Assembly: GCA_029060025.1 (NCBI GenBank)
Contig: JAIDUV010000021.1
Coordinates: 1-58,357 of the forward strand
Source: Clostridia bacterium
GTDB taxonomy: Bacteria; Bacillota; Clostridia; Christensenellales; UBA3700
DNA length: 58,357 nt
Direction: 5' to 3'
Under the pieces are notes generated by a model. That model was not told where the DNA came from. It ran no database searches and saw only the letters and a program-made list of their open reading frames with translations. The number at the start of each line of letters is the position of its first letter. Within the stretch, counting starts at the first letter, position 1. A program made the translations under genes and the position numbers. Below are positions 18,213 through 27,061 of this stretch, in pieces.

Positions 18213-18249
18213 TGATCACCTCCGTAGGCTTTGCTTTGCCGATAGCGCT

Positions 18250-18278
18250 ATTATACCAAATTTTGGCAGATAAATCAA
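18250..18278 (-). promoter_or_regulatory. Promoter of the LysR-led redox operon
   Basis: Minus-strand TTGATT (18273-18278), 17 bases, TATAAT (18250-18255). The spacer contains the small palindrome CCAAAATTTGG, a candidate LysR half-site overlapping the promoter. Confidence 0.65.
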
Positions 18279-18292
18279 GACGTAGATTTTTC

Positions 18293-19276
18293 CTACTTGG
18301 TATTGAAATATCTTGCGAAGAAATCTTCAAGTTTGTCAAAAGGAATTACGTCTGTCCTGTCATACAAATCTGTGTGAACTGCGTCGGGAATTATCAGCAA
18401 TTCTTTGTTGTCGCCCTTTAACTTCTTAAATGCGTCTTTGCTGAAATAACAAGAGTGAGCCTTTTCGCCGTGCACTAAAAGAACTGCGCTTCTTATCTCG
18501 TCGCTGTAGGCAAGTATAGGCATATTGATAAACGACAACGGCGAAGTCTTGTTCCAACCGCCGTTGGAGTTGAGCGAACGCTTGTGATAGCCCCTCGATG
18601 TTTTGTAATAATCATAATAATCTTTGACGAAGAACGGCGCGTCGTCGGGGAGCGGGTCTACTACTCCGCCGCCCAATTCGTAAAATCCGTTTTTGTAATC
18701 AACGATTCGTTGAGCATTGAGCGCCTTTTTCATTTCGTAGCGCGCCTGCGCGCTGTCAGCCTCGTCAAAATAGCCTTTGGCGTTTACTCTCGTCATATCG
18801 TACATAGTGGACGCAACTGCGGCTTTTATTCTTGTATCTATTGCCGCAGCATTTAAAGCAAAACCACCCCAACCGCAGATACCTATAATACCGATTTTCT
18901 CGGCGTCGACGTCCTCACGACAGCAAAGATAATCTACCGCCGCGCAAAAATCTTCGGTGTTTATATCTGGCGAAGCAACGTATCTGGGCTGTCCGCCGCT
19001 CTCGCCTGTGAAAGACGGATCAAACGCAATCGTCAAAAATCCGCGCTCAGCCATAGTCTGCGCATAAAGTCCCGAGCACTGTTCCTTTACAGCGCCAAAA
19101 GGTCCGCTGACGGCAATAGCAGGAAGTTTGCATTTTGCATTTTTAGGAATATATAAATCTGCCGCAAGCGTAATACCGTAACGGTTGTGAAAGGTAACTT
19201 TTTCGTGATTTACCTTTTGGCTTTTGGGAAAAGTTTTGTCCCACTCTTTCGTCAATGTCAAAACCTCGTCTTTCAT
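18293..19276 (-). CDS. Alpha/beta hydrolase, dienelactone-hydrolase/acyl-esterase type
   Basis: 327 residues. FHNRYGITLAADLYIPKN is the first strand pair of the family; nucleophile elbow GICGWGG (Cys/Gly arrangement GxCxG: I-G-I-C-G-W-G-G) suggests a cysteine in place of the usual serine; the histidine is in IPDAVHTDLYD. The start ATG at 19276 has GGAGGAA six bases upstream. A divergent LysR gene lies 151 bases away with a palindrome between, so this hydrolase is probably its target. Dienelactone hydrolases also use a nucleophilic cysteine in GxCxGG, supporting that relation. Confidence 0.87.
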   Translation of the reverse strand: MKDEVLTLTKEWDKTFPKSQKVNHEKVTFHNRYGITLAADLYIPKNAKCKLPAIAVSGPFGAVKEQCSGLYAQTMAERGFLTIAFDPSFTGESGGQPRYVASPDINTEDFCAAVDYLCCREDVDAEKIGIIGICGWGGFALNAAAIDTRIKAAVASTMYDMTRVNAKGYFDEADSAQARYEMKKALNAQRIVDYKNGFYELGGGVVDPLPDDAPFFVKDYYDYYKTSRGYHKRSLNSNGGWNKTSPLSFINMPILAYSDEIRSAVLLVHGEKAHSCYFSKDAFKKLKGDNKELLIIPDAVHTDLYDRTDVIPFDKLEDFFARYFNTK

Positions 19277-19316
19277 TTTAATTTCCTCCAATAGGCTACT
19301 AAATATATCCAATATT

Positions 19317-19345
19317 ATTTTAGAACATAAAAATAACGATAGCAA
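19317..19345 (-). promoter_or_regulatory. Promoter of the divergent hydrolase gene
   Basis: Minus-strand TTGCTA (19340-19345), 17 bases, TAAAAT (19317-19322). The -35 lies inside a 24-base palindrome. Confidence 0.65.
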
Positions 19346-19361
19346 ATACTTATTTTCTATC
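19338..19361. promoter_or_regulatory. Probable LysR operator palindrome
   Basis: Two half-sites GATAGNAAATA face each other around a 2-base centre, giving 20 of 24 symmetric positions. It lies between the divergent hydrolase and lysR promoters and covers the hydrolase -35, as expected of a LysR binding site. Confidence 0.7.
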
Positions 19362-19372
19362 ATTTATCATAG

Positions 19373-19401
19373 TTGACAGGAATAGTAAAAAATTATATAA
19401 T
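19373..19401 (+). promoter_or_regulatory. Consensus sigma-A promoter of the second lysR
   Basis: TTGACA (19373-19378), 17 bases, TATAAT (19396-19401). The start point would be near 19408, giving a 20-base leader with AAAGGCGG before the ATG. Confidence 0.85.
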
Positions 19402-19427
19402 ATTTAAAATACTAAAGGCGGTCAACT

Positions 19428-20300
19428 ATGGAACTTCGCGTATTGAAATACTTTCTTGCCGTTGCGCGAGAAAAAAATATTACGGCTGCGGCAGAAAGCC
19501 TGCACGTCACTCAACCTACTCTATCCAAACAACTGATGGACTTGGAAGACGAACTGGGTTGCAAGTTATTTGAGCGCGGAAAACGAAAAATAACCTTGAC
19601 GGAAGAAGGCACTTTCCTTCGTCAGCGCGCGCAAGAAATCGTCGACTTGGCGGACAAGACGCAAGCGTCCTTTAAGTCCGTAGACAAAACTGTCGCGGGA
19701 GATATTTTTATCGGCTGCGGCGAAACACAAGGTATGCGTGTAATCATAGGCGCAATGAAAAAGTTGACGGACGCTCACCCAGATATTAAATTTCATATAT
19801 ATAGCGGCAACGGCGAAGACGTGTCGGAAAGACTTGAAAAAGGATTGGTGGATTTTGGATTGTTTGTAGGAAATGCAAACCTCGAAAAATTCGATTACGT
19901 CAAATTGCCAGTATATGATACTTGGGGACTGCTTATGCGCAAAGACTCTCCTCTTGCCGATCGCGAAACTATACGCCCAAAAGACCTTGAAAACATCACT
20001 TTGCTATGCTCAAGGCAAGCGCTTACCAACAACGAACTGTCGGGCTGGCTCGGCAAAGATTTTTCCAAACTCAATATACTCTCTACTCATAACCTTTTGT
20101 ATAACGCTTCGCTTATGGTCGAAGAAGGTATGGGGTACGCTTTAGCAATAGACGGATTGCTAAATACGTCGGAGAGAAATTTAATCTTTCGTCCGTTTGA
20201 ACCAAAAATCAAAGCCGACTTGGTATTTGCTTGGAAAAAGTATCAAGTATTTTCCAAAGCCTCCGAATTGTTTTTGAATTATCTTCAAAAGAATTTGTAA
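19428..20300 (+). CDS. LysR-family transcriptional regulator
   Basis: 290 residues. Winged-helix N-terminus: LKYFLAVAREKNITAAAESLHVTQPTLSKQLMDLEDELG pattern; effector-binding domain about 90-290. Divergent from the cysteine/serine hydrolase gene with a 24-base palindrome between them, the classic LysR arrangement. Not closely similar to the other LysR in the island by eye. It is the last native gene before the AT-rich defence island. Confidence 0.94.
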   Translation: MELRVLKYFLAVAREKNITAAAESLHVTQPTLSKQLMDLEDELGCKLFERGKRKITLTEEGTFLRQRAQEIVDLADKTQASFKSVDKTVAGDIFIGCGETQGMRVIIGAMKKLTDAHPDIKFHIYSGNGEDVSERLEKGLVDFGLFVGNANLEKFDYVKLPVYDTWGLLMRKDSPLADRETIRPKDLENITLLCSRQALTNNELSGWLGKDFSKLNILSTHNLLYNASLMVEEGMGYALAIDGLLNTSERNLIFRPFEPKIKADLVFAWKKYQVFSKASELFLNYLQKNL

Positions 20301-20348
20301 ACTGTATTTATATATTTATTTGCGTTCTAAACAAACCAAGGACTCAAT

Positions 20349-20429
20349 ATGGCAGAAGACTACGAAAGGTATAGAAATGACCCAAAATTGATATGTGTAA
20401 CTACAAAAAGTCTTAATTGTTTAATTTAA
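20349..20429 (+). pseudogene. 26-codon open frame, possible gene remnant
   Basis: ATG to TAA encoding MAEDYERYRNDPKL and a further dozen residues, with GGA seven bases upstream. The beginning looks like a real N-terminus (charged, tyrosine-rich) but the frame stops at once at the edge of the defence island, so it may be the stub left when the island inserted. It could also be chance. Confidence 0.3.
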
Positions 20430-20839
20430 ACTAAAATTCCAACTAATACACCTGCTATACTTATAAGAGCAGCAACAACAAATGATACCCAACCAAAAAT
20501 TTTACTATGCTTAACATCTTGTTCACTTTTTTGAGTGACTTTAGCATTGTCTTCAGATTGCTTCTTCTCAGTTTCATATAACTCTTTCAGCAAACTACAT
20601 TGTTCCTTTAATTGTTCATTTTGTTCTTTTACGGCTTTTAGTTGCTCTTCTAATAGTTCCTTTTGAGCAATGTTTGTCTGCGCACCTTGGAGCAAAATAG
20701 CATCTTTCTTTGCATTTGATCTTGCCTGAGCCTCAGTTTTGCGTGTTTCTCTATCAATTTCCTCTTGTATACGCATAGCTTGCATAGCAGAACTAGCAGT
20801 ATTTAATTTCTGATATAATAAATCTAATGGTTCACCCAT
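20426..20839 (-). CDS. Coiled-coil protein with C-terminal membrane anchor, linked to restriction system
   Basis: 137 residues. Residues about 10-105 are strongly helical, rich in E, K and Q with heptad-like spacing (EEQLKAVKEQNEQLKEQC). The last ~28 residues (FGWVSFVVAALISIAGVLVGILV) form one transmembrane helix. No signal peptide, so the coiled coil should face the cytoplasm. It lies 19 bases after the LlaJI-like nuclease with its own AAGGAA, so it belongs to that operon. No known restriction subunit looks like this; function unknown. Confidence 0.8.
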   Translation of the reverse strand: MGEPLDLLYQKLNTASSAMQAMRIQEEIDRETRKTEAQARSNAKKDAILLQGAQTNIAQKELLEEQLKAVKEQNEQLKEQCSLLKELYETEKKQSEDNAKVTQKSEQDVKHSKIFGWVSFVVAALISIAGVLVGILV

Positions 20840-20858
20840 AATTATTCCTTCCGATAAC

Positions 20859-22139
20859 TTAATGTCTTAACTGCATATCTACAGTCTCATTTTGACGTTT
20901 TTTAATTTCTTCTACCAAGAATTGTATATCAACATCGTGATTGAATCGGTTCCAAGTCTTTACAACATGTTTAAGGTCAATCAAAAATGTATGCACATAC
21001 TCATGAGGCTTGCTATTATCTTTCCATGTAGATTTTGCAAAGCCTATATACTGAATATTATCTTTTGAGCAGAAAATCTCTCGCTCTTTATCATATGGTA
21101 ATAGAAAAGCATTATAGACATCCGTAATTTGGTATTTTTTACCACCAGCATTCTTTTTTATAAAATCACCATATGTAATTTGTTTCTGAATAGAGGTCGT
21201 TTCAGGCAAATCACTCTCTACACCAGTATAGCCAAAACGATAAAATTTTGAGTCTAACACAAATGCCGTTGTTCCTTGTAACAAAATGGTATCAGGGCGT
21301 AAGTCGCTACTTTTTGTTTCTCTGTAGTTATTACGTACCAACTGCCATTTCGCCGTCGGATTGAAATCTTTCATATCTCTTACATTGCTAAATATAGAAT
21401 CAATCATTCTTTCAAAAATATAAGAATAGTGATCAACCCCATATACAAATTCATTGCTCTTATCACTAGAGTCCAAACCGACAACCACATTCAGTAAATG
21501 CTTAAGGCGTAATTTTTTGTCATCATCAAAAGTCCTCTCCAATTCTTTTTTCAATGTAGAAATATATAGCTTTTTTACAGCCGAATTGAATAGTTTACTT
21601 TCAATAAAAGTAGAGTTAAGGCCAAATAGCCAACCAATGAAATCTATGCTTTTCTTAACACAGTATTTATGAATGTCAACTAGTATATTATCAACATTAC
21701 TCTTAACTTCTACCGTAATGTTAGGATATATAATGTTTCCATTAGAAACTATAGGCTGAGACTGCATAGTTCTTTTCCAATTTACTCGCCCCGATTGATT
21801 GACTTCATATCGTTTCTCACGGTTCACATAGAAACTATTGGCTAGGTAATCTTTTATCACCCACAGATACGACATTAAAGCAAATTCACCTTTATTTACC
21901 ATCTTATTATTCATTTGTGACGGTTCACTAGATGATGTTTTTGCTATATTTATTGTTCTTAATAAGTCAATTATATCTGCTCGCACACTTTCAGCATTCA
22001 CATCAAATCGATAGGTTTCTGGATAGTAGAAATGTATTTGGTTGCCAATTATCCTCAAACCAACAAATGAATCATCTGTCTTCCCCGTTACAGCATGCGG
22101 ATGGAAATTTTGTATTTGCTTATTCCTTATGTAAGACAT
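20859..22139 (-). CDS. LlaJI-family/McrC-like restriction endonuclease subunit
   Basis: 426 residues from the ATG at 22139. The C-terminal part carries a PD-(D/E)XK-type site: RPD at about residue 280 and VLDSKFY at about 295. Overall layout resembles the LlaJI R2 nuclease and McrC, the DNA-cleaving partners of McrB-type GTPases. It overlaps the 3' end of the McrB-like gene by 20 bases, showing coupled translation. A much longer frame is open upstream but is antisense-free only by overlapping the GTPase gene and lacks homology. Works with the GTPase at 22120-24651. Confidence 0.85.
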   Translation of the reverse strand: MSYIRNKQIQNFHPHAVTGKTDDSFVGLRIIGNQIHFYYPETYRFDVNAESVRADIIDLLRTINIAKTSSSEPSQMNNKMVNKGEFALMSYLWVIKDYLANSFYVNREKRYEVNQSGRVNWKRTMQSQPIVSNGNIIYPNITVEVKSNVDNILVDIHKYCVKKSIDFIGWLFGLNSTFIESKLFNSAVKKLYISTLKKELERTFDDDKKLRLKHLLNVVVGLDSSDKSNEFVYGVDHYSYIFERMIDSIFSNVRDMKDFNPTAKWQLVRNNYRETKSSDLRPDTILLQGTTAFVLDSKFYRFGYTGVESDLPETTSIQKQITYGDFIKKNAGGKKYQITDVYNAFLLPYDKEREIFCSKDNIQYIGFAKSTWKDNSKPHEYVHTFLIDLKHVVKTWNRFNHDVDIQFLVEEIKKRQNETVDMQLRH

Positions 22140-24651
22140 TTTCCAACACCTGTTTGCCATGCTCCATAAACTTATCAATAAGTTGATCGAGCGTCTTAAT
22201 ATCAGAACCGAACCACTCGGCATGGTTAAATTTTGCAACATCATCCCAAAGGTATTCAAATAGCTTATATGCAAACGCATTCTTCTTTGTTTCGTTGTTG
22301 CAGTCTTCTTGTGTAGCACATAGCAATTCTTCTCTGATAAAATAAACACCAAGCTGTTTGTCTTCAGCATTCAAATCATCAGGACTACTGATAATAAAGT
22401 TATTTATTGCGTCGACTAGCATTTGCCATGTAACAGCATCCATTCCGGGAACGTAGTAGTTTTTATACTTGTGGTCATCTTTGAACTCATTTCTTATTTT
22501 TTCAAACACCCAACGACGCTTAAATGCAGTATCAAGTGTAAATACATTTTGGTCACTAGTATTCATAGTTGCAACAATATAGAGATTTGACGGAATCCGA
22601 ATATTATCAAAAGTATATTGACCTGCAAAAACTTTGTTTAAGTAATTTTGCAAATTAACATTCGTAATGCCATATTCACTTTTACCATGTTTATCTCTGT
22701 CTAACAGTTGGAATATATCACCAAAAATACTCGGAGCGTTACCTCGATTCAACTCTTCAATAATCAGTGCTACAGACTCATCAGGATGCTCCAATGCCAT
22801 TTTTAGTGCTAAGGCAAATGGTCCAGGATTAAACTCATATGTAACAACCTGTTTATCGTCATCATCATACACTTTCGGCAGAATTTGTCCAACAAAGTCT
22901 GTATTCGTATAATCCATATAGAAAGTTGTGCGTATTCTATTTTCCTTAGCTACTCCACAAGAACTCAAAAACTCATTTTCCACATAATACGACTTGCCAC
23001 AACCGGGTGTACCATAAACTATTAGATTTTGTGAACCTCCTTTGTTAACATCAAATAAGCATTTAGTCGCTCCTTGCTCTTCTGCAGCATCTTCGCAATT
23101 ATTTTCATTTCTAACCCTGTGTATAATTTTTGAAAAAGCAACATTCGAAATACCACACTCTTTTACAAATAATGCTATTTGTCCCATTCGAATAAATGAA
23201 TGTTCCTTGGGCTCAATATTTAATTTTTGTAATACAATTTGCTGCCAATTACCGTTATAAAATACTGGTAATATATTTGGAAAAATCATATGCATATATT
23301 TCATTGCCCACATTTTTCCAGTTAAAGTAGGCATAGCCTTAAATAATTGAGCATATAACTCAGCGTAATCGTTAAGATCGTTTAATTCTCCAAAATTACC
23401 AATAACCGTAGCGCCAGCAACTAATTCGTCACGAATACTCGTGCCAAGTTCAATCGCCTCAGTCTCAGATAAATAGCGAATTTTTCTCGCTCCACCTGTC
23501 ACCCATGATGCGTGCTCTTTACTAAAGAATAACCCGTATTTATAAGAATTTCCTCCAGCTATACTTCCAAATATCTGATAGTGTGGATCGTATTCAAGCA
23601 TATAACACATATTATATTCAGCTTTTTTATCACTTAAAAATATTTTATCTAGAATTTCTCGTCCAGACATCCCACTTAAAATAGATGGAGAAAAATGAGT
23701 TTGAAATTCTTTATAAAGAGCATCTGCATCTTGATCAATCGTTGATATAGCCGCTGCTTGTGCTCTAAACCAATCTGGAGTAAGTTCATCAGGGACATCA
23801 TTAATAGGTTGATCAAGATAGCTCATCTTAACATCAGACAATGACAAATAATTCTGTACTCTCGTGCTGTAACGTTCTAACGAATCCTTGTCAACACCAT
23901 TACGCAATTTAACTGTTCCATTGGGTTGTTTTTCAAAATAATAGTTCAGCCCGTCGTTTATAATGTTATTTAATATGCGTAAAGTGCCTACCTGCTCTTT
24001 TGCATCTGCTGTACATACTTCTTCTCCTTCAAGAAGCGCATCGTAAATACCGTAGTTGCGAAATGTATATGTGCCATCCTCATTGGTTCTAATTCGGAAT
24101 ACACACTCTTCACTTAAGGCCGTCAATAATTGTGTAAGCTGACTTTCTTTTTCCCGCAAATTAACATCAATGGTTGCCTGAGTCAGCCAAGAATACAGAA
24201 TCTGTTTATTCTGTACATCTTGTCGAATGTAAAGCGAAACAATGTCTATATTTTTGGTGTAGGATATTTTTTTAGAATATCTCTTACCACCCGTTCTCTC
24301 TTTGCTAAATGGGAAATCTTGATTAACAAAATTAAATTTTGCCAATCTCCAACCTAACTCAAATGCTACTTGTAAAGCTTCCATTTGAGAAGTATAAAGT
24401 GGGTTATTTGCTATAACCTTTTTCAATGTCTCTGCTTCACATGCGAAATATTGGGAAAGATGAACAATTACCTCATTAACAGGTATAATTTTATCCCCTT
24501 CCTCCTGTGCATAAACAAATCCATCCCCCTGGATTCCACTCTCCCATATGGACAAAAGAAGTGCTAATGCCGCTTTTACATTTGGCAATGATGACTTTAT
24601 TCCTAATTTTAACTGAAGTTCCTGAAATTCAACTTCTTTCTTTGGATTCAT
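22120..24651 (-). CDS. McrB-like AAA+ GTPase restriction subunit
   Basis: 843 residues. The N-terminal ~500 residues probably recognise DNA; I recognise no domain there. The AAA+ motor follows: Walker A VYGTPGCGKS (about 545-552), Walker B IIEELNRGN (about 627), sensor region ATMNTSDQN (about 695), the last being the McrB NTxD signature that binds GTP. R-finger region DTAFKRRW follows. Together with the downstream nuclease it should translocate and cut DNA lacking the protective methylation. It begins 4 bases after the C5-methyltransferase stop with AGGAGA upstream. Confidence 0.9.
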   Translation of the reverse strand: MNPKKEVEFQELQLKLGIKSSLPNVKAALALLLSIWESGIQGDGFVYAQEEGDKIIPVNEVIVHLSQYFACEAETLKKVIANNPLYTSQMEALQVAFELGWRLAKFNFVNQDFPFSKERTGGKRYSKKISYTKNIDIVSLYIRQDVQNKQILYSWLTQATIDVNLREKESQLTQLLTALSEECVFRIRTNEDGTYTFRNYGIYDALLEGEEVCTADAKEQVGTLRILNNIINDGLNYYFEKQPNGTVKLRNGVDKDSLERYSTRVQNYLSLSDVKMSYLDQPINDVPDELTPDWFRAQAAAISTIDQDADALYKEFQTHFSPSILSGMSGREILDKIFLSDKKAEYNMCYMLEYDPHYQIFGSIAGGNSYKYGLFFSKEHASWVTGGARKIRYLSETEAIELGTSIRDELVAGATVIGNFGELNDLNDYAELYAQLFKAMPTLTGKMWAMKYMHMIFPNILPVFYNGNWQQIVLQKLNIEPKEHSFIRMGQIALFVKECGISNVAFSKIIHRVRNENNCEDAAEEQGATKCLFDVNKGGSQNLIVYGTPGCGKSYYVENEFLSSCGVAKENRIRTTFYMDYTNTDFVGQILPKVYDDDDKQVVTYEFNPGPFALALKMALEHPDESVALIIEELNRGNAPSIFGDIFQLLDRDKHGKSEYGITNVNLQNYLNKVFAGQYTFDNIRIPSNLYIVATMNTSDQNVFTLDTAFKRRWVFEKIRNEFKDDHKYKNYYVPGMDAVTWQMLVDAINNFIISSPDDLNAEDKQLGVYFIREELLCATQEDCNNETKKNAFAYKLFEYLWDDVAKFNHAEWFGSDIKTLDQLIDKFMEHGKQVLENVLHKE

Positions 24652-24655
24652 TTCT

Positions 24656-25714
24656 CTATTCTCCTAAATATGTTTTTATCTTTCTAGCAACTGCAAATGC
24701 TAAAAGAGGAGGCACTGCATTTCCCACTTGTTTCATTTGCGAGCCTTTATTCCCATAAAATATAAATTCATCAGGAAAACTTTGAATGCGTGCAGCTTCT
24801 CTAACAGTAATCGCACGATCTAAAAAAGGATGCGTAAACTGTCCTGATGAAGGTGTGTCAAATCGAGTTGTGATAGTAACAGACTGTGCATACGTTTGCA
24901 TCCGACACCAAGTGCCACTATATATTGATTTTGTCAACATTGATTTTGGTAAGGCACTTTTATTTCCCTCTGGCGGTATAAGTGCTAATTTTGCTAATGC
25001 CAGTGAAGAATGGTTAGTAGCTTGATGGTTATATAACATTTTTGCTCCTTTACGCAACTCTTTTTGATAAATCGTTTGTGACTCCAGTTGATATGCTGTA
25101 CAATGACTCCCCTCACCAGAATTTAAATAATTAAGATCACTTATAGCATCCCAAATTGTAACTTTATAATCAACCGGTTCAGGAAACTTAAAATCAACTC
25201 CTATTTCATTCCCAACAATAAAGGCTCTACATCTATTTTGTGGCACTCCATAATCGGAAGCATTTAATACCGTGGATGTTATATTGTACCCAATCCCTTT
25301 AAATAATTCTGCTATTTCTTGTTTAAAATAGCCATTCTCTGCAGTCAAAATTGAAGGAACATTTTCTATAACAAAAAATTTAGGCTTAACATATTTAACA
25401 ACCTCAAAAAAATATCTAAATAGGAAATTGCGTGGGTCGTTAATGCTTTTCCTTTTTCCTTTTTGCGAAAACCCTTGACATGGAGGTCCGCCAATAACAA
25501 CATCCACACTTCCTTCTAATGAACTAAATAAGTTTTTAATATCAATTTTTGTGATATCATCGTTAATCATTTTTGTTTCAGGATGGTTTTGGGTATATGA
25601 ATTTGCTATTGATTTATCTATTTCATTAGCTAATACAATATCAAAGCCTGCTTTTCTAAACCCTAATGAAAGTCCCCCCACCCCTGAAAATAAATCTATT
25701 ACCTTCTTATTCAT
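24656..25714 (-). CDS. DNA cytosine-5 methyltransferase
   Basis: 352 residues, complete. Motif I DLFSGVGGLSLGF (7-19), motif IV GGPPCQGFS with catalytic C79, motif VI ENVP, motif VIII QNRCRAF, motif X near VGNAVPPLLA. It methylates cytosine C5 in the site attacked by the neighbouring nuclease. Overlaps the upstream N-methyltransferase gene by 8 bases. LlaJI systems carry two C5 enzymes for an asymmetric site; here one C5 and one amino-methyltransferase are paired, so the target strands may be methylated differently. Confidence 0.95.
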   Translation of the reverse strand: MNKKVIDLFSGVGGLSLGFRKAGFDIVLANEIDKSIANSYTQNHPETKMINDDITKIDIKNLFSSLEGSVDVVIGGPPCQGFSQKGKRKSINDPRNFLFRYFFEVVKYVKPKFFVIENVPSILTAENGYFKQEIAELFKGIGYNITSTVLNASDYGVPQNRCRAFIVGNEIGVDFKFPEPVDYKVTIWDAISDLNYLNSGEGSHCTAYQLESQTIYQKELRKGAKMLYNHQATNHSSLALAKLALIPPEGNKSALPKSMLTKSIYSGTWCRMQTYAQSVTITTRFDTPSSGQFTHPFLDRAITVREAARIQSFPDEFIFYGNKGSQMKQVGNAVPPLLAFAVARKIKTYLGE

Positions 25715-26426
25715 TTATACTTAGTATCCTTTTCCTTGCATTATCAAAATACTTCTTGTCCAACTCTATGCCAATAAAATTTCTTTTTAACTTTACTGCT
25801 GCCGCACCAGTTGAACCGCTACCCATAAAAGTATCCATAATCGTATCCCCTTCGTTCGTAAGGACTTCTATAAAATGTCTTAAAATGACCTCAGGCTTTT
25901 GAGTAGGGTGCTTACCATAGCGTGTTTCAGATTGAGGGACAACTGACGACTCAATAAAATCATGCAATACTCTGCCATTATTATGAAATGTTCCTGTTCT
26001 CTTTTTATAAATAAAATATATCCAAGCTTCTGTAGAATTTACAAAATGTAAATTCATATTTCGCGGCATCGGATTAGTTTTATGCCATATTCCTGTTGTT
26101 TTATAATAAAATCCATGTTTTTCTGCCAAATTTATTATTGTTTCAACTTTTATAATCGACATAAAAATGATAACTGCACCACCTACTTTAACAACACGGC
26201 TTAATTCAGCAAAATAGTCGTCCATACATAGCTTCCATTTGTCAAACTCCATATCATCCCAGCCAGCTCCGCCAAAATAATTTTCTCTCATCGCTTTTAG
26301 ATTGGTTTCTCTTTTTTGCATAAAAAGCCCTAAATTGTATGGAGGATCAGTAAGAACTAAATCTACAGTTCTTTTTTCCAGGTTACGCATCTCTGTATTA
26401 CATTCGCCACATCTTATATCTATCAT
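25707..26426 (-). CDS. DNA amino-methyltransferase (beta class, N6-adenine or N4-cytosine)
   Basis: 239 residues. Motif IV TDPPYNLG at 26-33 comes before motif I FMGSGSTG at about 200, the order of beta-class enzymes. DPPY favours N6-adenine over N4-cytosine. Compact with no separate target-recognition extension beyond the central ~120 residues. Start ATG at 26426 overlaps the regulator stop by 4 bases; GGAAAAG precedes it. Part of the restriction operon. Confidence 0.92.
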   Translation of the reverse strand: MIDIRCGECNTEMRNLEKRTVDLVLTDPPYNLGLFMQKRETNLKAMRENYFGGAGWDDMEFDKWKLCMDDYFAELSRVVKVGGAVIIFMSIIKVETIINLAEKHGFYYKTTGIWHKTNPMPRNMNLHFVNSTEAWIYFIYKKRTGTFHNNGRVLHDFIESSVVPQSETRYGKHPTQKPEVILRHFIEVLTNEGDTIMDTFMGSGSTGAAAVKLKRNFIGIELDKKYFDNARKRILSINE

Positions 26427-26656
26427 CTTCTTTTCCTTTTGTCTTCGATATCACCACTTTCTTCAATTTCCATTATGTCAGAAATATCACAATGCAATGC
26501 TGTACAAATCCTCAATAATATATCTGTATTTACATTTTCATTCCTACCAAGTTTTGCGATAGAAGAACCGCTAATGTTTGCCATTGATTGCAAATCGCAT
26601 TTCTTAATATTTTTGTCAATAAGTAATTTCCAAAGCTTTTTATAACTAATCGCCAT
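26423..26656 (-). CDS. Small XRE/Cro-type HTH regulator of the restriction operon
   Basis: 77 residues. Helix-turn-helix: KLWKLLIDKNIKKCDLQSMANISGSSIAKLGRNENVN pattern, then LLRICTALHCDISDIMEI, typical of YozG/HTH_26 family. The start is the ATG at 26656 with AAGGAG six bases upstream. As first gene of the operon it is a good candidate control (C) protein that times nuclease expression behind methylation. Confidence 0.88.
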   Translation of the reverse strand: MAISYKKLWKLLIDKNIKKCDLQSMANISGSSIAKLGRNENVNTDILLRICTALHCDISDIMEIEESGDIEDKRKRR

Positions 26657-26682
26657 TGTAATCTCCTTTTCCATGTGCTATC

Positions 26683-26711
26683 ATTATAACACAAATACAA
26701 ATGAAATGCAA
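26683..26711 (-). promoter_or_regulatory. Promoter of the restriction operon
   Basis: Minus-strand TTGCAT (26706-26711), 17 bases, TATAAT (26683-26688). It gives a leader of about 20 bases before the regulator gene. Confidence 0.75.
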
Positions 26712-26767
26712 TAGGTTTTATAAGATTTCTCGCAATAAAATATGCGAACTCATATTTAACTGTTCAA

Positions 26768-27061
26768 TTACTTAGTTGCATTGTTATAAAATGCCATTAA
26801 TTTATCTATATGCCGTTTCACCTTATCTACAACTGTCGGTGGCTGAGTAACAACTAGATCATCATCAAATGAACAACTCCATGCAAGGAAAGCACGGCTG
26901 ACTTGCACCTCGGCCGCAAAACAAAACAATTCCTCATCAACGACATTCAATGAAATTTGTCTTTTTTGCCTTAAACTTACTATTTGCTCATCTCCTACTA
27001 CATTCCAAATACTTGCCATTTGTGCTTCTATATAACGAATTTTTTCGTTATGTTTCCGCAA
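26768..27061 (-). pseudogene. Apparently 5'-truncated gene fragment at island edge
   Basis: About 97 codons open. No ATG with a ribosome binding site: the frame begins at a TTG and stays open a further 11 codons upstream to a stop at about 27092-27094. The peptide (HNEKIRYIEAQMASIWNVVG at its start) reads like the interior of a protein. No recognised domain. Best explained as the 3' remnant of a gene cut off where the island joins the chromosome; an alternative is a small real protein starting at MASIW. Confidence 0.45.

Noticed and set aside
20426-27061. Prophage or ICE
   Set aside because: No integrase, phage structural or conjugation gene is present; the island holds only the restriction system and fragments.
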